IMG/VR virus record: IMGVR_UViG_3300009158_000064 | Location: 1-53,597 of that record | DNA: 53,597 nt | Direction: 5' to 3' (one strand) | DNA from: a virus | The notes under the pieces: generated by a model | What the model was told of the DNA's origin: nothing | Seen by the model: the letters and a program-made list of their open reading frames with translations, nothing else | The model's database searches: none | Position numbers and translations under genes: made by a program | Part shown: in pieces, positions 22,642 through 30,855 of the stretch | Numbering within the stretch: position 1 is the first letter of the stretch | How the letters are laid out: each line of letters begins with the position of its first letter

Positions 22642-23431
22642 GAACAGTTTCCTTTCCGCAAATAACATACTTGATTACATAGTACAATGGATCAAAGTCT
22701 TTCCATCCTCTACCTGAATTCATTGTTATACTACTTGGCATCCCGTGATGATTGTTGTGCAATTCTTCTCCAAGCAATAACGGCTTTAACCACCATATAT
22801 TAACTGAACGGTCAGTAGTTTCAAAGTTACGATATCCTCCGACAAATTTGCTCTTTGGGGAATGTACTAGTGCTATCAAAATCGCATTAGTTTGAAATTG
22901 CATTACAGCGGGAATAGCAAAAGCAAAAATAATCAGCATGGGATTTATCAATGCTAATAATAATACATATGATATGATTATAAGGAAATAGTTCCTATGG
23001 AAAAAATTCATTATTGGATTAGACATCAATCTAGCATACACTTTGGGACCAAATACTAACTTAGTCTCATCATAAATTCCCCACCATGTTTTCCAAAAGT
23101 TAGGTTCTGGATTATGCGGATCTTTATCTTGATCGCTAAATCCATGATGTTTGAGATGCATCAAAGTATATCCAACAGTCGAACCTGTGCAACTGACAGT
23201 AAAACAAAATGACATTATTATTTCCCACACTTTACTAGTAGTAAAAGTCTTGTGTGTATAGAATCTATGTGCGCCTATACCTGAACCTAATCCATGCATC
23301 AACCAAAATACTATTAAGGTAGTTAACCAATAATACATGTCTCCAAAATAGATAGCAGGAATGATGAATAGGTGCAATGCCCATTGTAAATTTTTAACTT
23401 TAGTGTGAGTAGGGGTGAATAGTTGTTTCAT
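22631..23431 (-). CDS. membrane fatty acid desaturase (acyl-CoA/acyl-lipid delta-9 type)
   Basis: Three histidine boxes are present: HRFYTH, HLKHH and HNNHH, the di-iron ligands of membrane desaturases. Hydrophobic segments near the N-terminus, before the second box and at about residues 145-180 fit the usual four transmembrane helices. Length 266 aa is slightly short but complete. It introduces a double bond into fatty acyl chains in the inner membrane, so it could tune host membrane fluidity or lipid composition during infection. The start overlaps the upstream GNAT-like gene by four bases. Confidence 0.85.
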   Translation of the reverse strand: MKQLFTPTHTKVKNLQWALHLFIIPAIYFGDMYYWLTTLIVFWLMHGLGSGIGAHRFYTHKTFTTSKVWEIIMSFCFTVSCTGSTVGYTLMHLKHHGFSDQDKDPHNPEPNFWKTWWGIYDETKLVFGPKVYARLMSNPIMNFFHRNYFLIIISYVLLLALINPMLIIFAFAIPAVMQFQTNAILIALVHSPKSKFVGGYRNFETTDRSVNIWWLKPLLLGEELHNNHHGMPSSITMNSGRGWKDFDPLYYVIKYVICGKETVREV

Positions 23432-24060
23432 GTTGTATTTATTAGCGTTGATAACTTTTCTAAGAATATATCAGGATCAATGTCATTTGTTGTTTCTTTT
23501 CTATACAAAATATACTGAGGAACATTATTAAACATGATTAGATCGTTATCCATCGTATAACTTTTAAGTAAATCAATATGCTCTGTCCCGTTTCCTATCT
23601 GACCGTACCGTTTCCCGCGAATTAAAGCGCGGCACCATGCTTCTAATCGTGTATTATGTGCATATATAGAAACAAAACTGTAATCTATTTGTTTAGCAAA
23701 ATCATTAACAGCCGTTGTTAACATTCCATCATTAGCCCATAATGTACTCCTAACGGATTTTCTAAACCTTTTAAGAACATAATACATCATTCCGACCCTA
23801 AGAAATCTTCCGTATAACTTTGCGCCACTAATGGCAGCAATCTCGTCATTTACATATACTGCATATAATGCATCAAACCCAAGAGATTCCCATTTAAGTT
23901 TGCTAAATTTCCAAACTTCTTCAGGTATATTTTTATTGTATTTGATATCGTCTGTTAGATAATCTTCAATTGATTTTTCATCTACGCAGATAATTTCTTT
24001 TCTAAAGTTATAAACATCTATACTATTTGCATCAACTATTTTTACGTTCATGCCAATCAT
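23428..24060 (-). CDS. GNAT-like acyltransferase (tentative)
   Basis: The central part (YAVYVNDEIAAISG, then a basic segment and VSIYAHN) resembles the beta4-alpha3 core of GNAT N-acyltransferases, though the acetyl-CoA loop is not clearly canonical. ATG 24060 and ATG 24051 are both possible starts; both overlap the upstream oxygenase-like gene. Length 210 aa. It lies in a run of minus-strand modification genes with short overlaps, implying one operon. Sensitive profile search would be needed to confirm the fold. Confidence 0.4.
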   Translation of the reverse strand: MIGMNVKIVDANSIDVYNFRKEIICVDEKSIEDYLTDDIKYNKNIPEEVWKFSKLKWESLGFDALYAVYVNDEIAAISGAKLYGRFLRVGMMYYVLKRFRKSVRSTLWANDGMLTTAVNDFAKQIDYSFVSIYAHNTRLEAWCRALIRGKRYGQIGNGTEHIDLLKSYTMDNDLIMFNNVPQYILYRKETTNDIDPDIFLEKLSTLINTT

Positions 24061-24757
24061 CCCAGCTATATATTTTTTCTTTGTTAGGGTCTTTTATTCC
24101 GATAGCATGATCAACTTTACCTAAAGATGATACACGAATAGCATCACTGCTATATTTGGTATATTGTGATGTTATATACTCAAAAAATTTATCATTATTT
24201 AATTCATCACCGGTCCATGGATCACCCCAACATAATGTATATTTTTCTTCAGTTTCATTGTCCATGCCATGTAGTGCAGCACCGGACATTAAGTATCCTC
24301 TCCAAGAATTAGGAATGTGTATCTGTTCTTTTTTATCGTTGACATAATACAAGGTGTTGTTTCTACCTTTAAGTACTAGTCTAAGTTTTGGTTCTAATTT
24401 TTCCATTTGATCTGCATAACAATCTGTGTGCAACCTCATCTTCATCCCAGGCATTGTTCTAATAATAATTATTCTAGGTCTAATATCTGTCATTGGAAAA
24501 ATAAAATTATTACATAACTCTTTTATCTTTGTGCAATTGTTAGCAAATGACAACCAATACATATCTTTTTTATTATTTACATCTTCGTTGCCATATAGAC
24601 ATAGTAGATAAGACTCCCTGAATGTACACCAATACCAGTATTTGTCAGGGATATTATCTATTTCCTTAGCCATAATCAAGATATCTTCATCCGTCACAGG
24701 AAAATCAAGTTGCATTGCTGCTAAATCTATAATTTTTTTCTTCCAAAGATTTTTCAT
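24032..24757 (-). CDS. 2OG-Fe(II)/Asp-hydroxylase-like oxygenase
   Basis: MRLHTDCYAD contains an H-x-D that could bind iron, followed after about 50 residues by LHGMDNETEEKYTLCWG, giving a distal histidine and a strand ending. A basic PKLRLVLKG between them could bind 2-oxoglutarate. The start is ATG 24757, two bases after the upstream stop; the frame from 24793 lies inside the SDR gene. The protein shares this general layout with the one at 19936, so the phage carries at least three oxygenase-like genes. Confidence 0.5.
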   Translation of the reverse strand: MKNLWKKKIIDLAAMQLDFPVTDEDILIMAKEIDNIPDKYWYWCTFRESYLLCLYGNEDVNNKKDMYWLSFANNCTKIKELCNNFIFPMTDIRPRIIIIRTMPGMKMRLHTDCYADQMEKLEPKLRLVLKGRNNTLYYVNDKKEQIHIPNSWRGYLMSGAALHGMDNETEEKYTLCWGDPWTGDELNNDKFFEYITSQYTKYSSDAIRVSSLGKVDHAIGIKDPNKEKIYSWDDWHERKNS

Positions 24758-24758
24758 A

Positions 24759-25427
24759 TTATTCGGCTGATATAAGAAAAGAACGGGTGTCACCGGAATC
24801 CCATTTGATAGGATTGTTCTTATTTAGTTTTTTTAATTCTTCTTTCGTTGCAGTTTGAATAGGTGTTATATGCAATTCATCTATATTAGCAGTTGAAGGA
24901 GATTCAATTATCCATTTAGTATAATTTGCAATCTCGACCGTATCAAAGTGTGAAAAATGTCCCCATTGATTGAGTGTTTTTTCTGTTGATACTCCACCAA
25001 AGCTAAAATATGTACATTTTATTTTTGAATTGTACCAAGTAACATGTTTGGACAAAGACCTATTTAAATCTCTAAGCGCACGTTTTTCAATAGGATATAA
25101 TCTATTGTCTGGTCTATAAAAATAATCAACTGCTGAACCAAAACTAATTATATGCCCTTGATGTTTTTCTACTTTCCATTCGGTCCATACTGCTTGCAAT
25201 ATGCGTGTTTGCCCAAAATTTGGTATCAAAGCAGAATTGATTACTATATCATAGTCTTTGCTTATTTTAGCTAATTCAAAAACATTAGTATCAATAGTTA
25301 AATCCATTTGATATGTTGAATTATCTGATCTTGAAACAGTATGTGCTTCTGGATAAATATTGACAATTTCTTTTGATATATCTTTGTCAGGGTTACCTGT
25401 TATAAGAATTTTAAGTTTTGTCATCAC
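24759..25427 (-). CDS. SDR-family / NAD-dependent epimerase-like protein
   Basis: The N-terminal KILITGNPDKDIS is a Rossmann beta-turn-alpha start, NSALIP takes the place of NAG, ISFGSAVDYF supplies the serine, and YPIEKRA is a YxxxK catalytic pair. At 222 aa it is a compact SDR. It differs from the SDR at 19391, being longer and with other motif variants. GTG 25427 and ATG 25424 are both possible starts, overlapping the DUF2061 gene. A role in reducing or epimerising a sugar-like intermediate is possible. Confidence 0.6.
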   Translation of the reverse strand: MMTKLKILITGNPDKDISKEIVNIYPEAHTVSRSDNSTYQMDLTIDTNVFELAKISKDYDIVINSALIPNFGQTRILQAVWTEWKVEKHQGHIISFGSAVDYFYRPDNRLYPIEKRALRDLNRSLSKHVTWYNSKIKCTYFSFGGVSTEKTLNQWGHFSHFDTVEIANYTKWIIESPSTANIDELHITPIQTATKEELKKLNKNNPIKWDSGDTRSFLISAE

Positions 25428-25626
25428 TTATTCCCCATTTTATTTTTAACCATATACGTTCATGTATGTAATAGTCGATGCTTAATAAAATGTGTAAAGC
25501 AGTAGCAAATCCAGCTGCACTACTTAAATTCCCAGTAAACAAATATGTCCATACTATGGTAAACACCCATGCAGTTAAGCGATAGGTGATCATTCTAAGT
25601 ATAGTTCTTTTATGGGTTTCTATCAC
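25411..25626 (-). CDS. DUF2061 small membrane protein
   Basis: The 71-aa protein starts with a basic patch (HKRTILRMITYR), has two hydrophobic segments (AWVFTIVWTYLF and GFATALHILLSI) and the closing HERIW, all signatures of DUF2061. The function of this family is unknown. GTG at 25626 directly abuts the rubredoxin stop, and the 3' end overlaps the SDR gene. Confidence 0.8.
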   Translation of the reverse strand: MIETHKRTILRMITYRLTAWVFTIVWTYLFTGNLSSAAGFATALHILLSIDYYIHERIWLKIKWGISDDKT

Positions 25627-25755
25627 TTATAGCAATTCATAATCTTCTTTGCCGCATCCGCACTCAGGGCAAACATGGTCGTCAGGAAGTTGTTCCCATT
25701 TACCTTCAATTGTTTCATCGTGGACATGGCCGCATACTACGCATATATGTTCCAT
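25627..25755 (-). CDS. rubredoxin
   Basis: The 42-aa product starts MEHICVVCGH and has a second CPECGCG knuckle, giving the two CxxC pairs that hold a single iron. It fits rubredoxin, though shorter than the usual 52-54 aa. Its ATG overlaps the rubrerythrin stop as TAATG, so the two are translated together. It is the natural electron donor to a rubrerythrin that lacks its own rubredoxin domain. Confidence 0.85.
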   Translation of the reverse strand: MEHICVVCGHVHDETIEGKWEQLPDDHVCPECGCGKEDYELL

Positions 25756-26216
25756 TATACTGCCTCCTTATATGTTGTTAGATGTTTTTGATATGCCTCA
25801 GCATGACGCTTTTCAATCTTAGCTAATGCACCAAAGCGTTTTTCAGCTTTGGTTAGCAATGCTTTGAATTGCTCCGCATGTTCTTTTGATTCTTGAATTT
25901 GCATATTCGCTTCATTAGCAAAAACCATATTACCTTCAAATTCAGCCGTTTCTTTGAATTCAGGATACATATGTTCAAATTCATAAGTCTCCCCGTCAAT
26001 TGCCATTTGTAAGCATTCTTCAGTAGTTGGCTTCTTGATCATTAACTCTAGATGTCCCCATGCATGTAGAATCTCTTGATCTGCGGTGTGTTCAAAATGT
26101 TTTGCTATTTCTTCATTACCTTCTTCTCGGGCAATTTTAGCAAAGTAACGATACTTAGTGTGTGCTTGTGATTCGCCAGCAAAAGCGTCGGCTAAGTTTT
26201 GCATTGTTTGTGACAT
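25755..26216 (-). CDS. rubrerythrin (di-iron peroxidase domain)
   Basis: Two ferritin-like helical pairs with ExxH-type metal motifs (residues about 14-55 with EGNEEIAKHFEHTA and HAWGH; residues about 95-140 with EANMQIQESKEHAE and EKRHAEAY) give the di-iron peroxidase site. At 153 aa the C-terminal rubredoxin domain is absent and is encoded by the next gene. A strong AGGAGGA lies just before the ATG and a late-type promoter box further upstream. It probably removes hydrogen peroxide, which would protect Fe-S clusters. Confidence 0.85.
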   Translation of the reverse strand: MSQTMQNLADAFAGESQAHTKYRYFAKIAREEGNEEIAKHFEHTADQEILHAWGHLELMIKKPTTEECLQMAIDGETYEFEHMYPEFKETAEFEGNMVFANEANMQIQESKEHAEQFKALLTKAEKRFGALAKIEKRHAEAYQKHLTTYKEAV

Positions 26217-26241
26217 AAATCCTCCTAGTGTGTCTAACAGT

Positions 26242-26249
26242 ATTTATCT
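26242..26249 (-). promoter_or_regulatory. late-type promoter box (GATAAATA)
   Basis: GATAAATA on the minus strand, followed by C, lies about 26 nt upstream of the rubrerythrin ATG. It matches the variant box before the gene at 48660. Confidence 0.5.
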
Positions 26250-26261
26250 GGTCACAAACAG

Positions 26262-26558
26262 TCAATCTTCTTTTATTGTCAAACCATTACTATGTTTTCC
26301 TCTAGGATGTTCTACATCTTGGTCAAAGCGTTGTTCTTGAATAGTCTTGTGACCAAATACTTTCTCACTATGACATAACAGACATTTTGGATTACCACAA
26401 TCCAATGCATGATGTTTTGCTAGACGATGTGGTTCTTTGATGAATTTGTCATGACCTGCATGACCCATCTCCTTAGCGATTTGCAATTGTTTGGTGATGG
26501 CATTGTCGTCCTTAAGCAAGCGTTTACTGTGCTTAATTTTATCTTCTTCTGTACTCAT
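26262..26558 (-). CDS. unknown small protein with a CxxxxCxxC motif
   Basis: The 98-aa protein is basic, rich in His and Lys, with CGNPKCLLC (residues about 54-62) that could bind zinc or iron. I do not recognise a function. It starts one base after the IscU stop region on the same strand, so it is probably cotranscribed with iscU. The location between IscU and rubrerythrin hints at metal handling, but this is inference. Confidence 0.6.
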   Translation of the reverse strand: MSTEEDKIKHSKRLLKDDNAITKQLQIAKEMGHAGHDKFIKEPHRLAKHHALDCGNPKCLLCHSEKVFGHKTIQEQRFDQDVEHPRGKHSNGLTIKED

Positions 26559-26559
26559 G

Positions 26560-26940
26560 TTAGTGCCTGTTACGGTAATCTGCTACTGCGGCTTTGATGG
26601 CGTCCTCGGCGAGGATACTACAATGGATTTTGACTGGTGGGAGGGCGAGGTGTTCGGCGATGAGTGAGTTTTTGAGGGCTCCAGCTTCATCCAGTGTTTT
26701 ACCCTTGACCCACTCTGTGACAAGACTTGAAGAAGCAATTGCCGACCCACACCCATATGTCTTAAATTTGGCATCTGTTATTAACCCCGTTTCTTTATCT
26801 ACTTTAATTTGCAGTTTCATTACGTCACCGCAAGCTGGGGCACCGACCATTCCTGTACCCACATCTTCATCTTCTTTACTAAAACTACCCACGTTACGTG
26901 GGTTCTCATAGTGATCTACAACTTGTTGAGAATATGCCAT
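26560..26940 (-). CDS. iscU: IscU-type Fe-S cluster scaffold
   Basis: The 126-aa protein begins MAYSQQVVDHYENPRNVG like bacterial IscU, and has all three cluster cysteines (APACGD, YGCGSA, KIHCS) and the aspartate in the first motif. The HscA-binding motif LPPVK is intact directly before the third cysteine. IscU assembles [2Fe-2S] and [4Fe-4S] clusters and hands them to target proteins. A full-length scaffold in a phage that encodes ten radical SAM proteins suggests it supports their maturation using host IscS and HscA. Its ATG overlaps the upstream stop as TAATG. Confidence 0.9.
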   Translation of the reverse strand: MAYSQQVVDHYENPRNVGSFSKEDEDVGTGMVGAPACGDVMKLQIKVDKETGLITDAKFKTYGCGSAIASSSLVTEWVKGKTLDEAGALKNSLIAEHLALPPVKIHCSILAEDAIKAAVADYRNRH

Positions 26941-27062
26941 TATTTAGCCTCTTTATTAAACATTGATAAAACTTTTGCTTGAATGTTTTTAGCAAATTGT
27001 GGTTGAGGGAAGTTCCATCCGACGAATGCACCTAACAATAAATATAACAAAGTTTCTAACAT
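26940..27062 (-). CDS. 40-aa single-span membrane protein, unknown
   Basis: MLETLLYLLLGAFVGW forms an N-terminal membrane segment, followed by a short soluble tail (QPQFAKNIQAKVLSMF). The ORF is bounded by an AGGAGATA-type ribosome site upstream (about 27066-27073) and by TAATG overlap with iscU, which supports translation. No function is recognised. Confidence 0.55.
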   Translation of the reverse strand: MLETLLYLLLGAFVGWNFPQPQFAKNIQAKVLSMFNKEAK

Positions 27063-27083
27063 AATATATCTCCTGTGTTGTAT

Positions 27084-27560
27084 TTAGTCGGACGATTTAT
27101 CTTCTACTACAATCCAATTTAATTTAAACAAATCTTTGCGTATTTCATCGGTAACAACACTTTCAGCTACATGCGCTTTAGTCTCAAGTAGTCTTTTCTT
27201 TGAATCTTCACTTAAAATACCCCACTGATCTTCGTCCGCATCAACTATACCACTACAGTACCAATCCAAATAATCACCTTCACCGCGTATTTCAGAAATG
27301 ACTCCACCTGCATGTCTCCAACTGCAACTCCATTTTTTCTCAGTTAGTATAGGCCATACATCATTACGCATAAAGTCATTGTTGCACATTGCCGCATATA
27401 GATGTTGGGCATAGACTTTATCACTTTTAACTTTTTCTATGATCCACTCAGTAGTAAGTAAATCATATTCTAAGTTATCTTGTTTAGGAATCAGTATGCC
27501 ATCTTCTTTTGATGATAGATACTTTTCCCAATTCCAATCTAGCTTACTATCATCAATCAT
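27084..27560 (-). CDS. unknown phage protein (158 aa)
   Basis: I do not recognise a function. The protein is acidic, soluble-looking and rich in Trp and Asp, with a central 'GGVISEIRGEGDYLDWYCSG' segment that reads like a conserved core of proteins seen in T4-like aquatic phages (recollection, not searched). It overlaps the end of the SleB-type hydrolase by eight bases. Confidence 0.55.
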   Translation of the reverse strand: MIDDSKLDWNWEKYLSSKEDGILIPKQDNLEYDLLTTEWIIEKVKSDKVYAQHLYAAMCNNDFMRNDVWPILTEKKWSCSWRHAGGVISEIRGEGDYLDWYCSGIVDADEDQWGILSEDSKKRLLETKAHVAESVVTDEIRKDLFKLNWIVVEDKSSD

Positions 27561-28095
27561 CAGTTTTTTTGACTCTTTGCTTGCTATAGAAAATGTGATT
27601 ACCTATCTTTGCTACTTGCTTGTATGGCCACGATGGATCAACATGTATCGAATGAAAGAACAATGTTGTCTTTGGAACAACATCTTTATACATGCCTGTC
27701 ATTACTTGGTACGCAATCATTTCTGCTTGCTTGTATCTTGCGCTTGCAGGGTTAGGATCACCTTTGCCCTCGCAAACCCAGCTAAACTGACATACAACAT
27801 TTTCATTGATTGTAGTCTTTTGATAGATTACTTTGCATGGAGTCTCGGCGAACCCATGATTAACACGATTCATTACTACTCTGGCGACAGCGGCTTGACC
27901 AGGCATTATCTCAGCGCCCGCTTCATAATATATATTTTTTGCCATACACGCAAGTTGTTTCATGTCAATTTTCTTCAGAGTAGGTATACTAATCTCTGGT
28001 AAATTGTACAATGATTGTGTTGGCAAAGGAATAACCATGAATGATAAAAACATCATGGACAGTAATACTATTTTATTTTTTAATGATAAAAACAT
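27553..28095 (-). CDS. SleB-like cell wall hydrolase with signal peptide
   Basis: The start is ATG 28095, not the TTG at 28140, because AAGGA lies just upstream. The first ~30 residues (MFLSLKNKIVLLSMMFLSFMVIP) form a signal or anchor. The domain has NIYYEAGAE with the catalytic glutamate and 'GQAAVARVVMNRV', hallmarks of the Hydrolase_2 (SleB) family that cleaves peptidoglycan. It could act as an exported endolysin. A 16-bp palindrome lies in front of the start. Confidence 0.75.
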   Translation of the reverse strand: MFLSLKNKIVLLSMMFLSFMVIPLPTQSLYNLPEISIPTLKKIDMKQLACMAKNIYYEAGAEIMPGQAAVARVVMNRVNHGFAETPCKVIYQKTTINENVVCQFSWVCEGKGDPNPASARYKQAEMIAYQVMTGMYKDVVPKTTLFFHSIHVDPSWPYKQVAKIGNHIFYSKQRVKKTDD

Positions 28096-28107
28096 AATTT
28101 TCCTTTT

Positions 28108-28123
28108 CTGTAGTATACTACAG
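28108..28123. promoter_or_regulatory. 16-bp perfect palindrome CTGTAGTATACTACAG
   Basis: The palindrome lies 12 bases upstream of the hydrolase ATG, next to its ribosome site. In RNA it would form a small hairpin near the Shine-Dalgarno sequence; in DNA it could be an operator. There is no T run, so it is not a classic terminator. Confidence 0.5.
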
Positions 28124-28149
28124 TTTTGATTAATAACCAAATGTTTTGG

Positions 28150-30291
28150 TTATTGAACCCAGCAATCACAATTACATGTGATTACATCATTGATAGCTTG
28201 CGCTATTGAAGGTACTGAAGGTAACAGTACCGAAGAATTGTCTATAGTATTTAGCGGAATTGGAATGATATTCACAGGTTCTGCTAAACTTCCGGGTATT
28301 ACTATTGGGTCAGGTGCTGTTATAATACTTGTATCAGCAGGATATGCTGGTGCAGCATCTGGTGCATTTAATGGAACATTATCTGGTATATTGTTATCTA
28401 ATGGAATTCCAACTAAATTCAATCTAGTTTGATTTCTATTCTCACGCATCATACCCACTATACTTTGTCCAGTTACATTAGTTAAATTACTAATAGCTTC
28501 TAATGTTTGTGCAGCCATATTAGGTTGAGTATCTAATGCATAATTAGGTATACTATCTACAAAACTATATACAGTTGGTGTCTTGTATACTACAGTACTA
28601 ATTCCGTTATACCTAGCACGTTGTTCTATGTTTAATTGTGTTGCAGTTTTACTATATAAACTATTAAGTTGTGTTGCTTGAATTGAAGATAAATTCATTA
28701 TTGTTGATATCTCAGCATTTGCCAAATCAATTTGTGCTTGTACTGCTGCATCTAATCCAAGAGTAGCACCTTGCGTAGCAGTATATAAAGTTGCGTATAT
28801 AGTTGCTAATGTTGGTGTTTGAATAGATAGTATTAGTGTTTGCATCAATTCCCATGGATAAGGTAATCCAGACATTGAACCAAAGAAATCACTATATGTA
28901 TATGTATTACTTGCTCCACTACCCAATGCTATTGAAGTCAATGCTATCTGTGCATTGATTGTGTCAGTTGGAACAGTTGTTCCATTGACTAAATTTAATC
29001 CTTGAGTAGTTTCTAAGTTTGCTGCTACTTGAGCAAACTTTTCTATAGGAACATTAGTGATGTTTTTTATCTGCTGCATTGACATACTGAATGCGCCCGC
29101 TGCAACTGCTATATCTGCTGGTATTAAATCTTGTAAATAAGACCCAAATCCTTGTGGTATAACTTGTACATTGTTAATACTACTATATCCAGTATATGAT
29201 ACTTGTGCAGTACCAGACGGTGATGTTGACCCTATTTGTGCTTTTATAGCTGGTGCAGTTAAACCTGAATTCAAACTTCCACTACTAGTATATATAGGAT
29301 AGTAAGTCTTGCTGTTTGTAGATTGTGTTTGTCCTACATTGTATACCGGAACCGTTAGTGTCAGATAGCTATTAGGAAACATTTTACTTGGGTTCAATAA
29401 ATCTGCTAAAGTGTCCAATCCTGTTGTCTTGCAATTTAACGAAATCAATATTTCATCTAAGTCAACACCTGCTATTATCAAGAATGCACCATAAATCATT
29501 TGTTGTTGATTTGCTGTTACATTATTATTGCTAGTTGCTCTATCTACATCAGATACTGACAATCCACTTGCGAGTAATGCTATACGCAATGATGTTGTTA
29601 ACCCATTAACATTCTTTATAGTAGCTAATAGATTAGAAGGTAGTCCAAATGTAGCGATAGTTTTTAAGTCTAGTGCTTTACCTAAATTAATTAAATCTTG
29701 ACCAAAATTAGTAGTTGATAAACTTACACCAGTTATATCTGCTGTAGTCAAGTCATTCATATTACTATAAGTGCCTGTCAAAAATTCTAGAGAATTTTGT
29801 AAAGTCATTATAGATTGATTTGATTGGCTTATATATGATCCAGCTTGTTGGAAAGAACCCAAAAAATCTATATAGCTTGGTAAACTAGAATTATAATTGT
29901 ATTCGTTATATGCTTGCCAAGCGAATAATCTGTAATATCCATAGCTAGCATTTTGTCCAGTGTAAGCAAAGTTGTAACTTTGACTACCCGAGTATGTACT
30001 TGGTGGGCTATTGCCTAGTGCAGGGATAGTTGTACTACCTATTGCTAATAAATTAGTATAGGTTGACAATGATATATCACCGGCATTATATCTTACCCAT
30101 CCTTGTCTTATTGCATTTGTTAAGTTATTAAGTACAGTATTAGAGATTATTGTACCGTAGGTATAAGTGCTAATACTAGTACTGGAACCCATATAAGAAG
30201 CAGAGGTAGAATTAATTCCTATGCCAGTATTTTGCAATAACCCGCTTAGTACGTTAACGCCCAAAGGACTTTGTTTTCCTGAATCACTCAT
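28150..30291 (-). CDS. large virion/baseplate-associated protein, unknown family
   Basis: The 713-aa protein is rich in Ser, Thr, Asn, Ala and Tyr, with few charged residues, and is predicted mainly beta or helical without signal peptide. The end is Pro-rich and closes with CNCDCW. Its ATG overlaps the PAAR gene stop as ATGA, so it is coupled to the spike tip. That position suggests a structural or baseplate-hub-linked protein. I do not recognise the family. Confidence 0.6.
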   Translation of the reverse strand: MSDSGKQSPLGVNVLSGLLQNTGIGINSTSASYMGSSTSISTYTYGTIISNTVLNNLTNAIRQGWVRYNAGDISLSTYTNLLAIGSTTIPALGNSPPSTYSGSQSYNFAYTGQNASYGYYRLFAWQAYNEYNYNSSLPSYIDFLGSFQQAGSYISQSNQSIMTLQNSLEFLTGTYSNMNDLTTADITGVSLSTTNFGQDLINLGKALDLKTIATFGLPSNLLATIKNVNGLTTSLRIALLASGLSVSDVDRATSNNNVTANQQQMIYGAFLIIAGVDLDEILISLNCKTTGLDTLADLLNPSKMFPNSYLTLTVPVYNVGQTQSTNSKTYYPIYTSSGSLNSGLTAPAIKAQIGSTSPSGTAQVSYTGYSSINNVQVIPQGFGSYLQDLIPADIAVAAGAFSMSMQQIKNITNVPIEKFAQVAANLETTQGLNLVNGTTVPTDTINAQIALTSIALGSGASNTYTYSDFFGSMSGLPYPWELMQTLILSIQTPTLATIYATLYTATQGATLGLDAAVQAQIDLANAEISTIMNLSSIQATQLNSLYSKTATQLNIEQRARYNGISTVVYKTPTVYSFVDSIPNYALDTQPNMAAQTLEAISNLTNVTGQSIVGMMRENRNQTRLNLVGIPLDNNIPDNVPLNAPDAAPAYPADTSIITAPDPIVIPGSLAEPVNIIPIPLNTIDNSSVLLPSVPSIAQAINDVITCNCDCWVQ

Positions 30292-30560
30292 GGTACAAAC
30301 ACATCCTCGCTGCCTTTAACAATACGATGTCCGCAGCTATTACCCGACCCAACTCTTAGTACAGCAACACCTTCAGCGAATACTGTTGGACTAGCTTCTG
30401 TAGTATACGCAACATTCTCACTGTGTTCATCTTCGCCATGCCCCGATAATCTACTAACATGTAAACCGATTGGGATTCCATTAACATAAACCGTCTTGGC
30501 GCCGCGTAATATTCTACCGCCTTCTTGATTTGTGTCACCCAATCTGCTTACTTTTGCCAT
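30288..30560 (-). CDS. PAAR-repeat spike tip protein
   Basis: The 90-aa protein starts AKVSRLGDTNQEGG and contains 'VYVNGIPIGLHVSRLSGHGEDEH' and 'GNSCGHRIVKGSEDVFV', the repeated turns and His/Cys metal site of PAAR proteins. These cap the gp5 spike of contractile tails (T4 gp5.4) and sharpen it for membrane piercing. It overlaps the downstream structural gene by four bases. Confidence 0.88.
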   Translation of the reverse strand: MAKVSRLGDTNQEGGRILRGAKTVYVNGIPIGLHVSRLSGHGEDEHSENVAYTTEASPTVFAEGVAVLRVGSGNSCGHRIVKGSEDVFVP

Positions 30561-30561
30561 A

Positions 30562-30855
30562 TTATCCTAATACGATTTTCTTATCCGGTACTTTAATTCC
30601 AGTGGTTGCTTCTAAATATTTCATTCTAATATTGTCATCTGTCTCTGCATAAAGACTAATACTAGTATTATTTAGTGTAAATTTACCCTTAGGATTTGCA
30701 GTAAACATACTAGGTATCATTTGCATACCTTGTTGCCCTGGTGCAATGCTCACTGGTTCTTCAATAATGATGTTATCTCTAGTAATGTCAACTACCTTAG
30801 TAATCAATTCTTCACCTGAATTCAATTTAATTGTAAATACTTTTCCAATTTCCAT
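30562..30855 (-). CDS. small phage protein, possible Sm-like beta-barrel
   Basis: The 97-aa protein begins with alternating strands (VFTIKLNSGEELITKVVDITRDNIIIEEP) that look like an Sm/Lsm-type barrel start. Similar proteins are common near nrd and spike genes in T4-like phages of aquatic hosts (general knowledge). The start abuts the stop of the glutaredoxin gene. No function is assigned. Confidence 0.5.
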   Translation of the reverse strand: MEIGKVFTIKLNSGEELITKVVDITRDNIIIEEPVSIAPGQQGMQMIPSMFTANPKGKFTLNNTSISLYAETDDNIRMKYLEATTGIKVPDKKIVLG

